From the NCBI RefSeq assembly GCF_003344965.1, contig NZ_CP031194.1, forward strand, positions 4,464,001 to 4,528,000: DNA of 64,000 nt. The letters are read 5' to 3'. The notes under the pieces were generated by a model. The model did no database searches and was not told the origin of the DNA. It was given only the letters and a program-made list of their open reading frames with translations. The position numbers and the translations under genes were made by a program. Positions 8,330-16,871 of this stretch are shown in pieces; the stretch's first letter is position 1; each line of letters begins with the position of its first letter. This stretch comes from Streptomyces paludis. GTDB lineage: Bacteria; Actinomycetota; Actinomycetes; Streptomycetales; Streptomycetaceae.

Positions 8330-9718
8330 TCAGAGGCGGCTCAGCGCCGCCGCCGCGAAGAGCACGTCCCTGATCGCCTCCCGGTCGCCCTCCTGCCCGG
8401 CCGCCGCGTCCTCCGGCGGTACGTGGCCCGCCACCAGCTGGCAGAACTCGACGGCGTCCAGCGCCACCGAGCCGACGGCCCGCTCGGGCACGGCGAGCGC
8501 GGCCGGGGAGTCCAGCGCGATGTACCAGTCCCCGCCGCCGGGCCCCTCCACCTCCAGATGCAGCGACCGGCCGGGCGCGCCCGCCGCCACCAGGTCCTTC
8601 GCCGGGCCCGCGAGCCCGCTGCGGCGGCGCTGGGCGAGCGCCGCGGGCAGCAGCCGGGCCGCCAGGTCGACCATCTCGCGCAGATGGGCGCCGCAGGGCG
8701 GGTCGTACGGATAGTCCACCGCCTCCGCGATGTCCGCGCCGTGCACCCAGCACTCGAAGGCGCGGTCCAGCAGCGCGTCCCGCAGGGGCAGCGCGAACTC
8801 CCCGTACGAAACGGACAGTTCGGCGACGCCCCGGCCGGCGAAGGAGACCGTACGGATGAGGGTGTGGCTCTGCTCGCGCCACGGTCCGTGGAGGGTCCGG
8901 GAGGGCAGCGGGTGCGCGCCGCCGTCCCGGCCGCCGCCGGTGTCGGACGGGCCGGTGCCGGGCAGGCCGTCGTGCCAGAAGGTTTCCGTACGGGCGGTGG
9001 GGTCGGTCGAGGCGTTGGGGCCGAGCGGGTCGTCCAGCCCGAGGGCGGCGGTGACCAGACCGTCCACGGACATGAGATGGCCGATGACACCGGCGACCGT
9101 CGTCCGGCGGGAGGCGGCCCGTTCCGCTTCGAACCACTTGAGCTTGACGGGCGCGTGCCACTCCGTGTCGCGGATGTCCCGGAGCAGCGCGTCGAGCCGC
9201 GCGGTCTCGGCGTCGTACGGGGACGCCCACTCGGGCACCGGTATCCGGGGCGGACGGGCGCCGAGGCAGCTCTCCAGGACGCGTGAGCGCAGCAACGGGT
9301 CCAGATCCAGGTTCTGTTCGGTGTGGAGAAGGCCCACGGCGTCGCGCAGCCGGAGCGCCTCGTCGGCGCAGGGGGCGCACTCGGTGAGGTGGTCCTCGAC
9401 GAGGGCGGTCTCCTCCGCCGAGCAGGCGGAGAGCGCCCAGGCGCCGAGGAGGGAGGTGAGCACGGTGTGGGGAGGCCGTTCGGCCGGAGGTTCCGGTTCC
9501 GGTTCCGGACCCGAGCCCGGTTCCTGCTCCGGTTCGGTGTCCGGCTCCGGTTCGGCGTTCTGTTCCGGGTCCGGTGGCAGTCGGGGTGCGAGGTTGGCGA
9601 GGTTCGCGAGGTGGCCGGGATGCTCCGCGGCCGGCCGTGGGCCCGGTATCCGCGAGTGGACCGCCCGTTCGTCCGGCTCCCCGCCGTCGTGGTGGCCGCC
9701 GTCCAGGGGGCCGGTCAT
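8330..9718 (-). CDS. ZAS anti-sigma factor fused to a mycothiol-dependent isomerase-like domain
   Basis: A 462-residue protein in three parts. Residues 1 to about 70 are a Pro/Glu-rich spacer with repeated PE pairs. Next comes a zinc-binding anti-sigma (zf-HC2/ZAS) module with H-x3-C-x2-C in VEDHLTECAPCADEA. The C-terminal 330 residues resemble the mycothiol-dependent maleylpyruvate isomerase/DinB fold (VAGVIGHLMSVDGLVTAAL, WVHGADIAEAVDYPY). It starts inside the stop codon of the sigma-factor gene (ATGA overlap), so the pair is co-translated and should form a sigma/anti-sigma unit. The zinc thiol cluster plus a thiol-cofactor fold suggests redox or electrophile sensing; that is inference. No transmembrane helix is seen, so it is likely soluble. 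Confidence 0.78.
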   Translation of the reverse strand: MTGPLDGGHHDGGEPDERAVHSRIPGPRPAAEHPGHLANLANLAPRLPPDPEQNAEPEPDTEPEQEPGSGPEPEPEPPAERPPHTVLTSLLGAWALSACSAEETALVEDHLTECAPCADEALRLRDAVGLLHTEQNLDLDPLLRSRVLESCLGARPPRIPVPEWASPYDAETARLDALLRDIRDTEWHAPVKLKWFEAERAASRRTTVAGVIGHLMSVDGLVTAALGLDDPLGPNASTDPTARTETFWHDGLPGTGPSDTGGGRDGGAHPLPSRTLHGPWREQSHTLIRTVSFAGRGVAELSVSYGEFALPLRDALLDRAFECWVHGADIAEAVDYPYDPPCGAHLREMVDLAARLLPAALAQRRRSGLAGPAKDLVAAGAPGRSLHLEVEGPGGGDWYIALDSPAALAVPERAVGSVALDAVEFCQLVAGHVPPEDAAAGQEGDREAIRDVLFAAAALSRL

Positions 9719-10320
9719 CGCGCGCGTCCGATCCCGGGGGGTGGGCTGCCGTCGCGCGGGAAGTCCTCGCCGGCCCGGGTGTTGGCCGTCGAGAGCAACT
9801 GGAGGCCGAGCCGCAGCCGGCGCCGGGCCTCGTCCTCGGTGACGCCGAGGTCCGCGGCGGCCTGGCGGTAGTCCCTGCGCTGGACGTACGCCAGTTGCAG
9901 CGCGTCCCACAGCGGCGGTGGCATGGACCTGACGATGTAGTCCGCGCGGGCGGCGGCCGCGACCCGGCGTATCTTCTCCTCCAGCTCGGCCAGCTTCTCC
10001 CGCGAGGTCTCGCCGCTCGCCTCGTACGCCGCCGCCTCGGTCCGCCGGAGCTGTGCCACGGCCAGCTCCTGTGTGACGTTCGCCACCCAGGAGCGGATCG
10101 AGCCCCGCTTGGGGTCGTAGGTGTCCGGGTGCTCCCAGAGATGGCCGAAAACCTCGCGGGTGATCCGCCCGGCCGCCTCGTCGTCGTCCAGCACCCGGTG
10201 GGCGAGGCTGTGCACCAGCGGCGCGTACTTGTCGTACAGCTCACCGAGCGCAGCCGCCTCGCCCCGGGCCATCCGCTGCTGCATCCTGCGGTCCCAGCGG
10301 GGAGGACTGTCCTTCGCCAT
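9715..10320 (-). CDS. ECF-type RNA polymerase sigma factor
   Basis: A 201-residue group IV sigma factor. Region 2 is seen in LGELYDKYAPLVHSLAHRVL through ITREVFGHLWEHPDTYDP and RSWVANVTQELAVAQLRR; region 4 in LQLAYVQRRDYRQAAADLG with a helix-turn-helix followed by DEARRRLRLGLQLL. The linker is long and helical. Its last codon overlaps the start of the ZAS anti-sigma gene. The promoter targets are unknown; autoregulation is common in such pairs. Confidence 0.88.
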   Translation of the reverse strand: MAKDSPPRWDRRMQQRMARGEAAALGELYDKYAPLVHSLAHRVLDDDEAAGRITREVFGHLWEHPDTYDPKRGSIRSWVANVTQELAVAQLRRTEAAAYEASGETSREKLAELEEKIRRVAAAARADYIVRSMPPPLWDALQLAYVQRRDYRQAAADLGVTEDEARRRLRLGLQLLSTANTRAGEDFPRDGSPPPGIGRAR

Positions 10321-10620
10321 ACGACCCCCTGCTCTGTTCTGTTCTTCCGCGCTCTGTCCCGCTGTGCGATCCGACCCTGCTCACCCGTGTGACACCGTCG
10401 TGTCCGGGCCCGTCCGTTACCCGAATGTAGTGGGCCACGCCGACAACGCACGCTCCTTTGAGGCAAGTGCGCCCCCAGGGCCGTCCGGCAGGGTAGGGGA
10501 CGGCGAAGCTGGGTATCCAGGTGGGTACGTTTCGCGGGAGTGACGCGGGGCAGTCGCCGCAGAGGGAAGGACGGCTTCCGGATCAGCCCGGTGGCCGGGC
10601 CCGAGGAAAGGTCCAGGCGC
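10321..10620. other. Divergent intergenic region between sigma factor and STAS gene
   Basis: About 300 bp without a convincing gene. It must carry the divergent promoters of the sigma/anti-sigma pair (minus strand) and of the STAS gene (plus strand). A purine-rich ribosome binding site (GAGGAAAGG, 10603-10611) near its right end decides the STAS start. No clear inverted repeat is seen. Confidence 0.5.
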
Positions 10621-11001
10621 GTGACGCTCAAGGTGGAGGAGTCCGAGCAGGCCGGGTGGACCGTGCTGCGTGTCAGCGGTGAGCTGGACCTGCTGACCTC
10701 GCCGGAGGTCCGGCAGGGCGTGCACGACGCGGTGGCCGGGGGCCGGCGCGATGTGGTGCTCGATCTCTCCCGGGTGTTCTTCTGCGACTCCAGTGGCGTC
10801 GGGGTGCTGATCGCCGCGCGCCGGCTGCTGCACTCCTGCCGGGGCCGGCTGCGGATCGTCCTGCCCGCGCGCGGCGCGCACGCCGGAGCCGGGTCCCATG
10901 TCAACCGCGTACTCGCGGCGCTCGGTGTGCGCCGGCTCTTCGAGGTCTATCCCGATGTGCCGTCGGCCGTCGACGGGTCGTCACAACCGCTGTCCGCGTA
11001 A
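10621..11001 (+). CDS. STAS-domain anti-sigma factor antagonist
   Basis: A 126-residue single-domain STAS protein. GWTVLRVSGELDLLTSPEV is the first strand-helix block and VFFCDSSGVGVLIAARRLL carries the Ser that partner kinases phosphorylate (DSSG). In partner-switching systems the unphosphorylated antagonist binds the anti-sigma kinase and frees a sigma factor. The GTG at 10621 is preferred over a GTG at 10540 because GAGGAAAGG lies nine bases upstream and the resulting length fits the family. An RsbW-like kinase gene lies 1.2 kb downstream and could be its partner. Confidence 0.88.
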   Translation: MTLKVEESEQAGWTVLRVSGELDLLTSPEVRQGVHDAVAGGRRDVVLDLSRVFFCDSSGVGVLIAARRLLHSCRGRLRIVLPARGAHAGAGSHVNRVLAALGVRRLFEVYPDVPSAVDGSSQPLSA

Positions 11002-11087
11002 CTTTTGGTGGTCTTTGGGACGACCCTTGCTCCACGGACCCCGCACAACCGGACCCACGCCGTCCGCTGTCGTCGTACGCTCCCGGC

Positions 11088-11600
11088 ATGGACAGCGCAG
11101 AGTACGAGGCCAAGATCGCCTCCCGGTTCGAGGCATTCGACCAGGACGGCAGTGGCTCCATCGACCGTGAGGACTTCAGCGGAGCCGCGGCGGCGCTGCT
11201 GGCGGAGTTCGGTACGGCCGCCCGCTCCGACAAGGGGCAGGCGCTGTACAGCGGAGCCGAGGCGTTCTGGCAGGGCATGGCCGGTATCGCGGATGTGGAC
11301 GGCGATCAGCGGGTCAGCAGGCAGGAGTTCGTGACCGGCGCGGTGAAGCGGCTGCGGGACAGCCCCGAGCGGTTCGCCGAGATCGCCCGCCCGTTTCTGC
11401 ACGCCGCGATCGCCGTCGCCGACGAGGACGGCGGCGGGGTGACCCCGGCCGCGGTCGAGCGCGCGCTGCGGGTGCTCGGGGTGGACCGGGCGGCGGCGGA
11501 GCGGGTGGCCCGGGAGCTGGACGCGGACGGGGACGGCCGGATCCGGGAGGCGGACATCCTCACGGGCTTCGCCGGGTATTACGTGACGCCCGAGCCCTGA
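11088..11600 (+). CDS. EF-hand calcium-binding protein (calerythrin-like)
   Basis: A 170-residue cytosolic protein with four EF-hand loops: 18-29 (DQDGSGSIDRED), 69-80 (DVDGDQRVSRQE), 112-123 (DEDGGGVTPAAV) and 145-156 (DADGDGRIREAD). Loops 1, 2 and 4 have the acidic ligands at positions 1, 3, 5 and 12. The third loop ends in Val at position 12, where Glu normally gives the bidentate ligand, so it may bind calcium weakly or not at all. The layout resembles the calerythrin/CalD family of actinomycetes, which buffer or sense calcium. It stands alone as a transcription unit. Confidence 0.9.
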   Translation: MDSAEYEAKIASRFEAFDQDGSGSIDREDFSGAAAALLAEFGTAARSDKGQALYSGAEAFWQGMAGIADVDGDQRVSRQEFVTGAVKRLRDSPERFAEIARPFLHAAIAVADEDGGGVTPAAVERALRVLGVDRAAAERVARELDADGDGRIREADILTGFAGYYVTPEP

Positions 11601-12204
11601 GGGAACCGTGCGCCGGTGTTGGTGCCGGCGCGGGTGCGCGGTGTCGGCGTCGGCGTTGGTGTCGGTTTCGGCGCGAGTGTGTGGTGTCGGCGCGTGCGTG
11701 TGTACGGCGCCGGTGCGTGCCTGTGTGCGGCATCGGTGCGTGTGTGCGGCGCCGGCACCAAAGCTCTGGCCCTAACCCTGCGATGCGTCACTGTACGTAT
11801 CGGGCGCGGGAGTTGAGGTCGATACCGGGTTGTGTCCTTACGGCGGTCCGTCACAGGCCGGAGTCGCGCCGGGCTCCGGTACGCTCCGTTGGGTGCGAGA
11901 GCCAAGGCAGACCCGAGTGGGGTGCGGCGGTCGCGGTGCGGCCGGTCCGGCGGCGCCGGGAGCGGGCATGTGCGCCGCTCGCGCGCCCGAAGTGCGCCGT
12001 GCGCGCCCGCGTTCGACGCGTCGGGATGTGCGTCGCACAGTATGCACTACGCGTACTCCTTCGCGCTGGAATATGCCCGAAGCGCTTGTCGCGGTGACTG
12101 TATGTCAACCATGCTGTGTCGCAGGTACATCACGTTCAGTGATCCTGTTGAGGACCTTGTCGAGGCGCGAGGCGATGTGTCCGCCGGTTCGGATGGTGTG
12201 AGCG
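11601..12204. other. Non-coding region with a GTGT/GCGG-rich tract
   Basis: About 600 bp with several open frames on both strands, none with a family signature or a good ribosome binding site. From about 11616 to 11765 the plus strand is a degenerate tract of GTGTCGGCG and GTGTGCGGC units, an expanded low-complexity repeat. The right part is less biased in base composition (for example around 12030-12140) and probably contains the promoter of the RsbW-like gene. Confidence 0.5.
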
Positions 12205-12750
12205 GTGCAGGTGCTTCAGATGCAGTTGGAGGTAGGACCCGATCCCGCGGAGGTGGGGCGGGCCCGTAGATGGGCGCGGTCGCGGCTCGTCGGTTCGGGA
12301 ATGGACGGCGACGAGCCGGTGGCGGAGGCGCTGATTCTGCTCATCTCCGAGCTGGTCACCAACGCCGTGGTGCACACGGGCTGTCCGGCCGTGCTGCGGG
12401 TGCTCTTCGGCGCGGGCCCGGCCGAGGCCGACACCGTACGGGTTGAAGTGGCGGACGCCAGCGCGGTCCCGCCGCGCCCGCGGCACGCCGAGGGCGACGA
12501 CACCAACGGGCGCGGGCTCGAACTCGTCGACTGCCTCGCCGACCGGTGGGGCTGGCAGCCGGAGGGCGCGGGCAAGCGCATCTGGTGCGAGATCGACCGC
12601 ACCGCCAAGGCGCCGGAGGCCGCGACGGACACGTCCTCGACGGCGACCTCGTCACCGCCGACGACGGTGGAAACTTCCCCGGCTCCCCGCGACCCGGCCC
12701 CCCACGACCCGGCGCCGTGGGAGCCGACGTACACCGTCTATCCGTGGTGA
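12205..12750 (+). CDS. RsbW-like anti-sigma regulatory kinase (HATPase_c)
   Basis: A 181-residue GHKL-fold ATP-binding protein. The N box is visible in LLISELVTNAVVHTG, a D box in VRVEVADAS, and the G box in NGRGLELVDCLADRWGW. Such small kinases are abundant in streptomycetes and act as anti-sigma factors that phosphorylate STAS antagonists. The last 50 residues are a disordered Thr/Pro/Ala tail. The GTG start is used; several in-frame alternatives (GTG, ATG) follow within seven codons. Confidence 0.85.
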   Translation: MQVLQMQLEVGPDPAEVGRARRWARSRLVGSGMDGDEPVAEALILLISELVTNAVVHTGCPAVLRVLFGAGPAEADTVRVEVADASAVPPRPRHAEGDDTNGRGLELVDCLADRWGWQPEGAGKRIWCEIDRTAKAPEAATDTSSTATSSPPTTVETSPAPRDPAPHDPAPWEPTYTVYPW

Positions 12751-12763
12751 ACGGCGGGCCCGT

Positions 12764-13906
12764 TCAGCCGTGTACGGCCGCCACGCTCAGATCGCGCAGG
12801 CGGCAGAACTCCTCGGCACCGTCGTTGCGGTAGCGCCACGGCAGCGCGCCGACATAGCCGTCCACCTGCCGGAACAGCTCCAGGGCCGGCTCGTCCCGGT
12901 CCTGTACGCACAGGTAGTACGCCAGCAGGTGCCGGACCTCGGCGAGCCGGGGGTGGTCCGGATCGGCCGCCGCCGCGTCGGCCAGGGCGGCGTCCACCAG
13001 GGCGCGCGCCTCCTCGGTGTTCTCCGGTGCGTAGCCGCCGCCCTCGGGCTCCTCGCGGTGCTCAAAGAGGACGATCAGCGGGAGGATCCGCAGCAGGCTG
13101 CCCAGCGGCGCGTCGGCCGCCGCCCGCGCCGCGAAGCCGCGGGCCAGCTCCTCCGAGCCGCGCCACTTCGCGCACCAGTACTGGAGCGCCGAGAAGTGCG
13201 CCTCGTAGTGGTACGGCGCCCGCTGGACGATCTCCGCCCAGAGCCGGTCCAGCCGGGCGTGCGGATAGCCCAGGCCGAGCGCGGTCCAGATCTCCACGAT
13301 GTACGGGGTCGGGTCGTCCGGCGCCAGTTCGGCCGCGCGGGCGCACTCCGCGACGGAGCGCTCCAGCACCCGGCGGAACCCGGCGAACTGCTCGTCGCTG
13401 GTGTACTTGGCCCGTTGCGCGCCCCGGATGTCCCAGGCGAGATCGACCGTGGACCGGGCCCGTACGAGCGCGGCGTCCGGGTCGTCGGGACGCTCCGCCT
13501 CCCAGTCCGCCAGCCAGCCGTCGTCCTTGGCGGCCAGATCGCCGAGGAATGTGACGTACAGGCTGCGCCGGTCCCAGTCGGGGCCGCCCGCGGTGGCCGT
13601 GGCGCTCCGCGTGGCGGCCAGCAGTTCGGCGGCGGGACGCCAGTCGCCGGCTTTCAGGGCGGGCTGGACGGCGGTGAGTCCCGGCTCCAGGGGCGCGAAG
13701 TGCTCGGTGTTCTGCCGCTCGGGCGGCAGAAACCCCAACTCGGCGCTCTCCGCGGATAGTTCGGAGGCGGCGGGGCTGTCGGTCTCGCCGCGCATCTGCC
13801 GGCGGAACTCCTGGACGAACGTCACCACGTACACGTCCCAGGCCAGCAGTTTCACGAGGAGGAAGAGACAGCCCAGGGAGAGCAGGATGATCAGGGCGAC
13901 GAGCAT
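12764..13906 (-). CDS. Membrane-anchored TPR-like hypothetical protein
   Basis: A 380-residue protein with one N-terminal transmembrane segment (LVALIILLSLGCLFLLVKLL) and a soluble, helix-rich body with Trp/Ala-rich repeats of TPR character (LKAGDWRPAAELLA, RVLERSVAECARAAEL, HYEAHFSALQYWCAKW). I do not recognise a named family with certainty. The ATG at 13906 has GAAGGAA upstream and puts the membrane helix at the N-terminus. It is read 78 bp after the M48 peptidase gene on the same strand, so it may be an accessory of that protease. Confidence 0.65.
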   Translation of the reverse strand: MLVALIILLSLGCLFLLVKLLAWDVYVVTFVQEFRRQMRGETDSPAASELSAESAELGFLPPERQNTEHFAPLEPGLTAVQPALKAGDWRPAAELLAATRSATATAGGPDWDRRSLYVTFLGDLAAKDDGWLADWEAERPDDPDAALVRARSTVDLAWDIRGAQRAKYTSDEQFAGFRRVLERSVAECARAAELAPDDPTPYIVEIWTALGLGYPHARLDRLWAEIVQRAPYHYEAHFSALQYWCAKWRGSEELARGFAARAAADAPLGSLLRILPLIVLFEHREEPEGGGYAPENTEEARALVDAALADAAAADPDHPRLAEVRHLLAYYLCVQDRDEPALELFRQVDGYVGALPWRYRNDGAEEFCRLRDLSVAAVHG

Positions 13907-13984
13907 GGGCGGTTCCTTCGTGGGTGCGGAGGTGCAGGTGTTGTGCACGTACGGCTGCGCGCGGCGGCGGTCCGCCGCCCGGGC

Positions 13985-15664
13985 TCACCGCGCCTGGTCG
14001 AGCAGGAGCCGCTTGAGCGGCTCGGTGTCCGGCCGGTCGGCCAGCGCCGCCGCGACCGCGGCCTCCGGGTCGTGCTCGGTGCCCTCGGGCGCCAGCCGTA
14101 CCTCCGCCGCCTCCGACCAGGAGAACGTCCAGCTCAGCCGGGACCGGCCGGCCAGTTCGGCCAGGACCATGCCGGTGACACCGGTCACCAGCGCCGGGCG
14201 GACCAGCTCCTGGAAGGCCCGGCCCGTGACCGTGGCCGTCCTCTCGGAGAGCGGCAGTCTGCGGGCGAGCTGCCACAGCTGGCCGTCGTCGATCACCCTG
14301 AGCAGCACCGCCATGGTCGGCACATCCCGGGTGTAGTCGGCCAGCGCCCGGTGCAGCGGCGAGTCCAGCGCGCCGAGCCGGGCGCGGGAGGACTCCGTCA
14401 GCAGCTCCGGCCAGTCGGCCGCGCGGCGCATGGCCCGCGCGTCGGGCGTCAGCACCGCCTCCTCCAGCGCCTCCAGTGTGCGGGCGGGATCGGCGAGGAG
14501 GTCCAGCGCGGCGCCCTTGCCGCTGTCGGTGGCGGTGGCAAGAGCAGAGGCAGTGGAGGTAGTGGTGGCGGCGGATCCGGCGGCCGGGGATTCGTCCCGC
14601 GTCAGTGACGTCGGCAGCTCCTCGATCCGGCGGACCCGGTCCGCAATGGGCGGGTGCGAACCGTACGGAGAGACCGGCTCGTCCGGCAACTCGTCGCGCA
14701 GCGGCAGCAGTTGCAGCGCGCGGGCGCTGAGCAGCTCCCCGAAGCCGCCGAACACCGCGCCGCGCGGCGGGAGCAGCCCGGCGTCCGTGCCCATCAGCGC
14801 GTACGACCGGAGGTAGAAGCCGTGCGCGGAGTCCAGCACCGGGATCTCGCGCAGCGCGGACGCGGTGGCGTCCCGGCCGGCGATCCGGGCGGCCGTCGCG
14901 TCGGCCGCGTACTCCTGGCGCCGGGCATCGGCCAGTGTGGCGCGCAGGGAGAACTTCGCGTAGCCGGTGTAGAGCCGGGCCATCACGCGGTACGTGAAGC
15001 CCGCGCCGCCCGGGTCGATCTCGCGCGCCTCGCGGCCCTTGGCGAGCCGCTTCTCGTTGCGGCGCTCCTGGCGGGCCCGCTCCTTGTCCTGCGTACGGTC
15101 CGCGCGTGCTTCGAAGTCCCCTATGGTGCGCAGCAGTTGATCCCGTCCGCGGCGGATCGCCGGGCCGAGCCGGGTGTCGGAGTGCGAGTAGTGGCCCAGC
15201 TCATGGGCGATGACCGACCGGGACTGCGCCTGATTGAGGCCCTGGAGCAGCGGCACGCCGAGGAAGAGCAGCCGGCGGCCCGGCAACAGGCCCAGCAGCC
15301 GGGCCTCTTCGGTGACGGCGGCGTTCACCTCGGCGGTGAGCACGATAGCGTCCGGCGCCCTGGTGCCGACCTGCTCCGCCAACTCCCGTACTGTGTGCCA
15401 GAGTTGCGGTTCGTCGTCCGCGTCGACCGGCAGTCCGGGCGGATAGTCGTCCGGGTTGCGCCGACTGCCCAGCATGAACATGCCCCGTACCACGGGTATC
15501 GCGAGCAGCAGCGACACCAAGGACAGCTTGACCGCGACCGAGGCCGGGCCCCAGCGGAAGAGCGCGTAGTCCGCGCCCGCGAGCGCGCCCAGCACCACGA
15601 GGCCCAGCAGATGGAATCCGGCGAGCAGCGCGAGTGCGCGCAGCGCCCGGAGAGACGCCCCCAT
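13985..15664 (-). CDS. M48-family membrane zinc metalloprotease
   Basis: A 559-residue integral membrane peptidase of the HtpX/Ste24 (M48) family. Two N-terminal hydrophobic segments precede the catalytic helix H154-E155-L-G-H158 (AHELGHYSHSD); the third zinc ligand is probably the Glu of QEYAADATAA. Family members act in membrane protein quality control. The C-terminal half is a long extension without a recognised domain, larger than in HtpX. It lies upstream of the TPR-like membrane protein in what looks like a two-gene operon. Confidence 0.85.
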   Translation of the reverse strand: MGASLRALRALALLAGFHLLGLVVLGALAGADYALFRWGPASVAVKLSLVSLLLAIPVVRGMFMLGSRRNPDDYPPGLPVDADDEPQLWHTVRELAEQVGTRAPDAIVLTAEVNAAVTEEARLLGLLPGRRLLFLGVPLLQGLNQAQSRSVIAHELGHYSHSDTRLGPAIRRGRDQLLRTIGDFEARADRTQDKERARQERRNEKRLAKGREAREIDPGGAGFTYRVMARLYTGYAKFSLRATLADARRQEYAADATAARIAGRDATASALREIPVLDSAHGFYLRSYALMGTDAGLLPPRGAVFGGFGELLSARALQLLPLRDELPDEPVSPYGSHPPIADRVRRIEELPTSLTRDESPAAGSAATTTSTASALATATDSGKGAALDLLADPARTLEALEEAVLTPDARAMRRAADWPELLTESSRARLGALDSPLHRALADYTRDVPTMAVLLRVIDDGQLWQLARRLPLSERTATVTGRAFQELVRPALVTGVTGMVLAELAGRSRLSWTFSWSEAAEVRLAPEGTEHDPEAAVAAALADRPDTEPLKRLLLDQAR

Positions 15665-15767
15665 ATGAATTTCCCCCCTCTTCGGAAAAGACTGAGGGAG
15701 TATGCATCAGGCGTCCGACCGGCCCGTATCCGGGGCGCGGTTGCCGTGGGTACGGGTACGGGCGGGC

Positions 15768-16811
15768 TCAGCCGGAGGCGCGGGCGCGGAAGGCGCGCCG
15801 GTATGTCGTCGGTGGTACGCCCAGCACCGTCTGGAGGTGCTGGCGCATCGACTGGGCCGTGCCGAAGCCGGCGTCGCGGGCGACCCGGTCGACCGGGAGG
15901 TCCGTCGACTCCAGGAGCTGGCGGGCACGTTCGACGCGCTGGCGGACCAGCCACTGACCTGGGCTGATGCCGGATTCCTCGCGGAAGCGGCGGGTGAACG
16001 TCCGGACGGACATCGACTCCTGCTCGGCCATGTCGCGCAGCTGGATCGGCTGGTGGAGCCGGGCGAGCGCCCAGGTCCGGGCGGCGGTGGTGGTCGCCAG
16101 CCGGGGTTCGGGCACCGGGCGCCGGATGTACTGGGCCTGACCGCCGTCCCGGTGCGGAGGGACGACCGTACGGCGCGCGACTTCGTTGGCGACGGCCGAG
16201 CCGTGGTCGCGGCGCACGATGTGGAGGCAGAGATCGATACCGGCGGCGACCCCGGCGGAGGTCAGGACATCGCCGTCGTCGATGAACAGGACGTCCGCGT
16301 CCACCCTGATCCGGGGGAACAGCTGCTGGAAGTGGGCGGCGGAGGACCAGTGGGTGGTGGCGGGCCGGCCGTCGAGCAGCCCCGCCGCGGCCAGGACATA
16401 GCCGCCGGTGCAGATCGACACGAGCCGGGTGCCGGGGCGGACATGGGCGAGGGCGGCGGCCAGCTCCGGGGTGAGGACGCCCCGCTCGTGGACGGGACCC
16501 AGTTCGTACGACGCGGGGACGACGACGGTGTCGGCGGTGGCCAGCGCCTCCGGGCCGTGCTCGACGAGGATCGAGAAGTCGGCGTCCGTACGGACCGGGC
16601 CGGGCGCGCCGACCGCGCAGGTCACGACCTCGTACAGCCGCTCGTGCCGCTGCTCCCGCTGCCGCGATGGGTGCCGCGCCGGGTGCCGGGCCAGGCCGAA
16701 GATCCGCTGGGGGATGCCCAGCTCGAACGGGATCAGCCCGGGGAGGGCGAGGACGACGACGCGGTGCGGGCGGTGCGGGGGAGTGGGGCGGTGGTCGTGG
16801 TCGTGGGCCAT
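15768..16811 (-). CDS. GlxA-family (DJ-1/PfpI plus AraC HTH) transcriptional regulator
   Basis: A 347-residue regulator. The N-terminal half is a DJ-1/PfpI-type amidotransferase-like domain (VVVLALPGLIPFELGIPQRI, VSICTGGYVLAAAGLLDGR, with the nucleophile-elbow Cys retained). The C-terminal 100 residues are an AraC-type double helix-turn-helix (IQLRDMAEQESMSVRTFTRR, VDRVARDAGFGTAQSMRQHL). A His-rich N-terminus follows the ATG at 16811. It is divergent from an MFS transporter gene 60 bp away, the usual layout for a local regulator of an exporter. Confidence 0.88.
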   Translation of the reverse strand: MAHDHDHRPTPPHRPHRVVVLALPGLIPFELGIPQRIFGLARHPARHPSRQREQRHERLYEVVTCAVGAPGPVRTDADFSILVEHGPEALATADTVVVPASYELGPVHERGVLTPELAAALAHVRPGTRLVSICTGGYVLAAAGLLDGRPATTHWSSAAHFQQLFPRIRVDADVLFIDDGDVLTSAGVAAGIDLCLHIVRRDHGSAVANEVARRTVVPPHRDGGQAQYIRRPVPEPRLATTTAARTWALARLHQPIQLRDMAEQESMSVRTFTRRFREESGISPGQWLVRQRVERARQLLESTDLPVDRVARDAGFGTAQSMRQHLQTVLGVPPTTYRRAFRARASG

Positions 16812-16871
16812 GGCCCGATCGTAGCGAATGCTGTCTGTCCGGCCACTCGTCCGGAGCGGGCGGCTCGGCCG

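Noticed and set aside
8103..10904. A 933-codon open frame on the minus strand across purU, the anti-sigma, the sigma factor and beyond
   Set aside because: It is Arg/Pro/Ala-rich, crosses several well-supported genes and has no domain; it is a shadow frame caused by high GC content.
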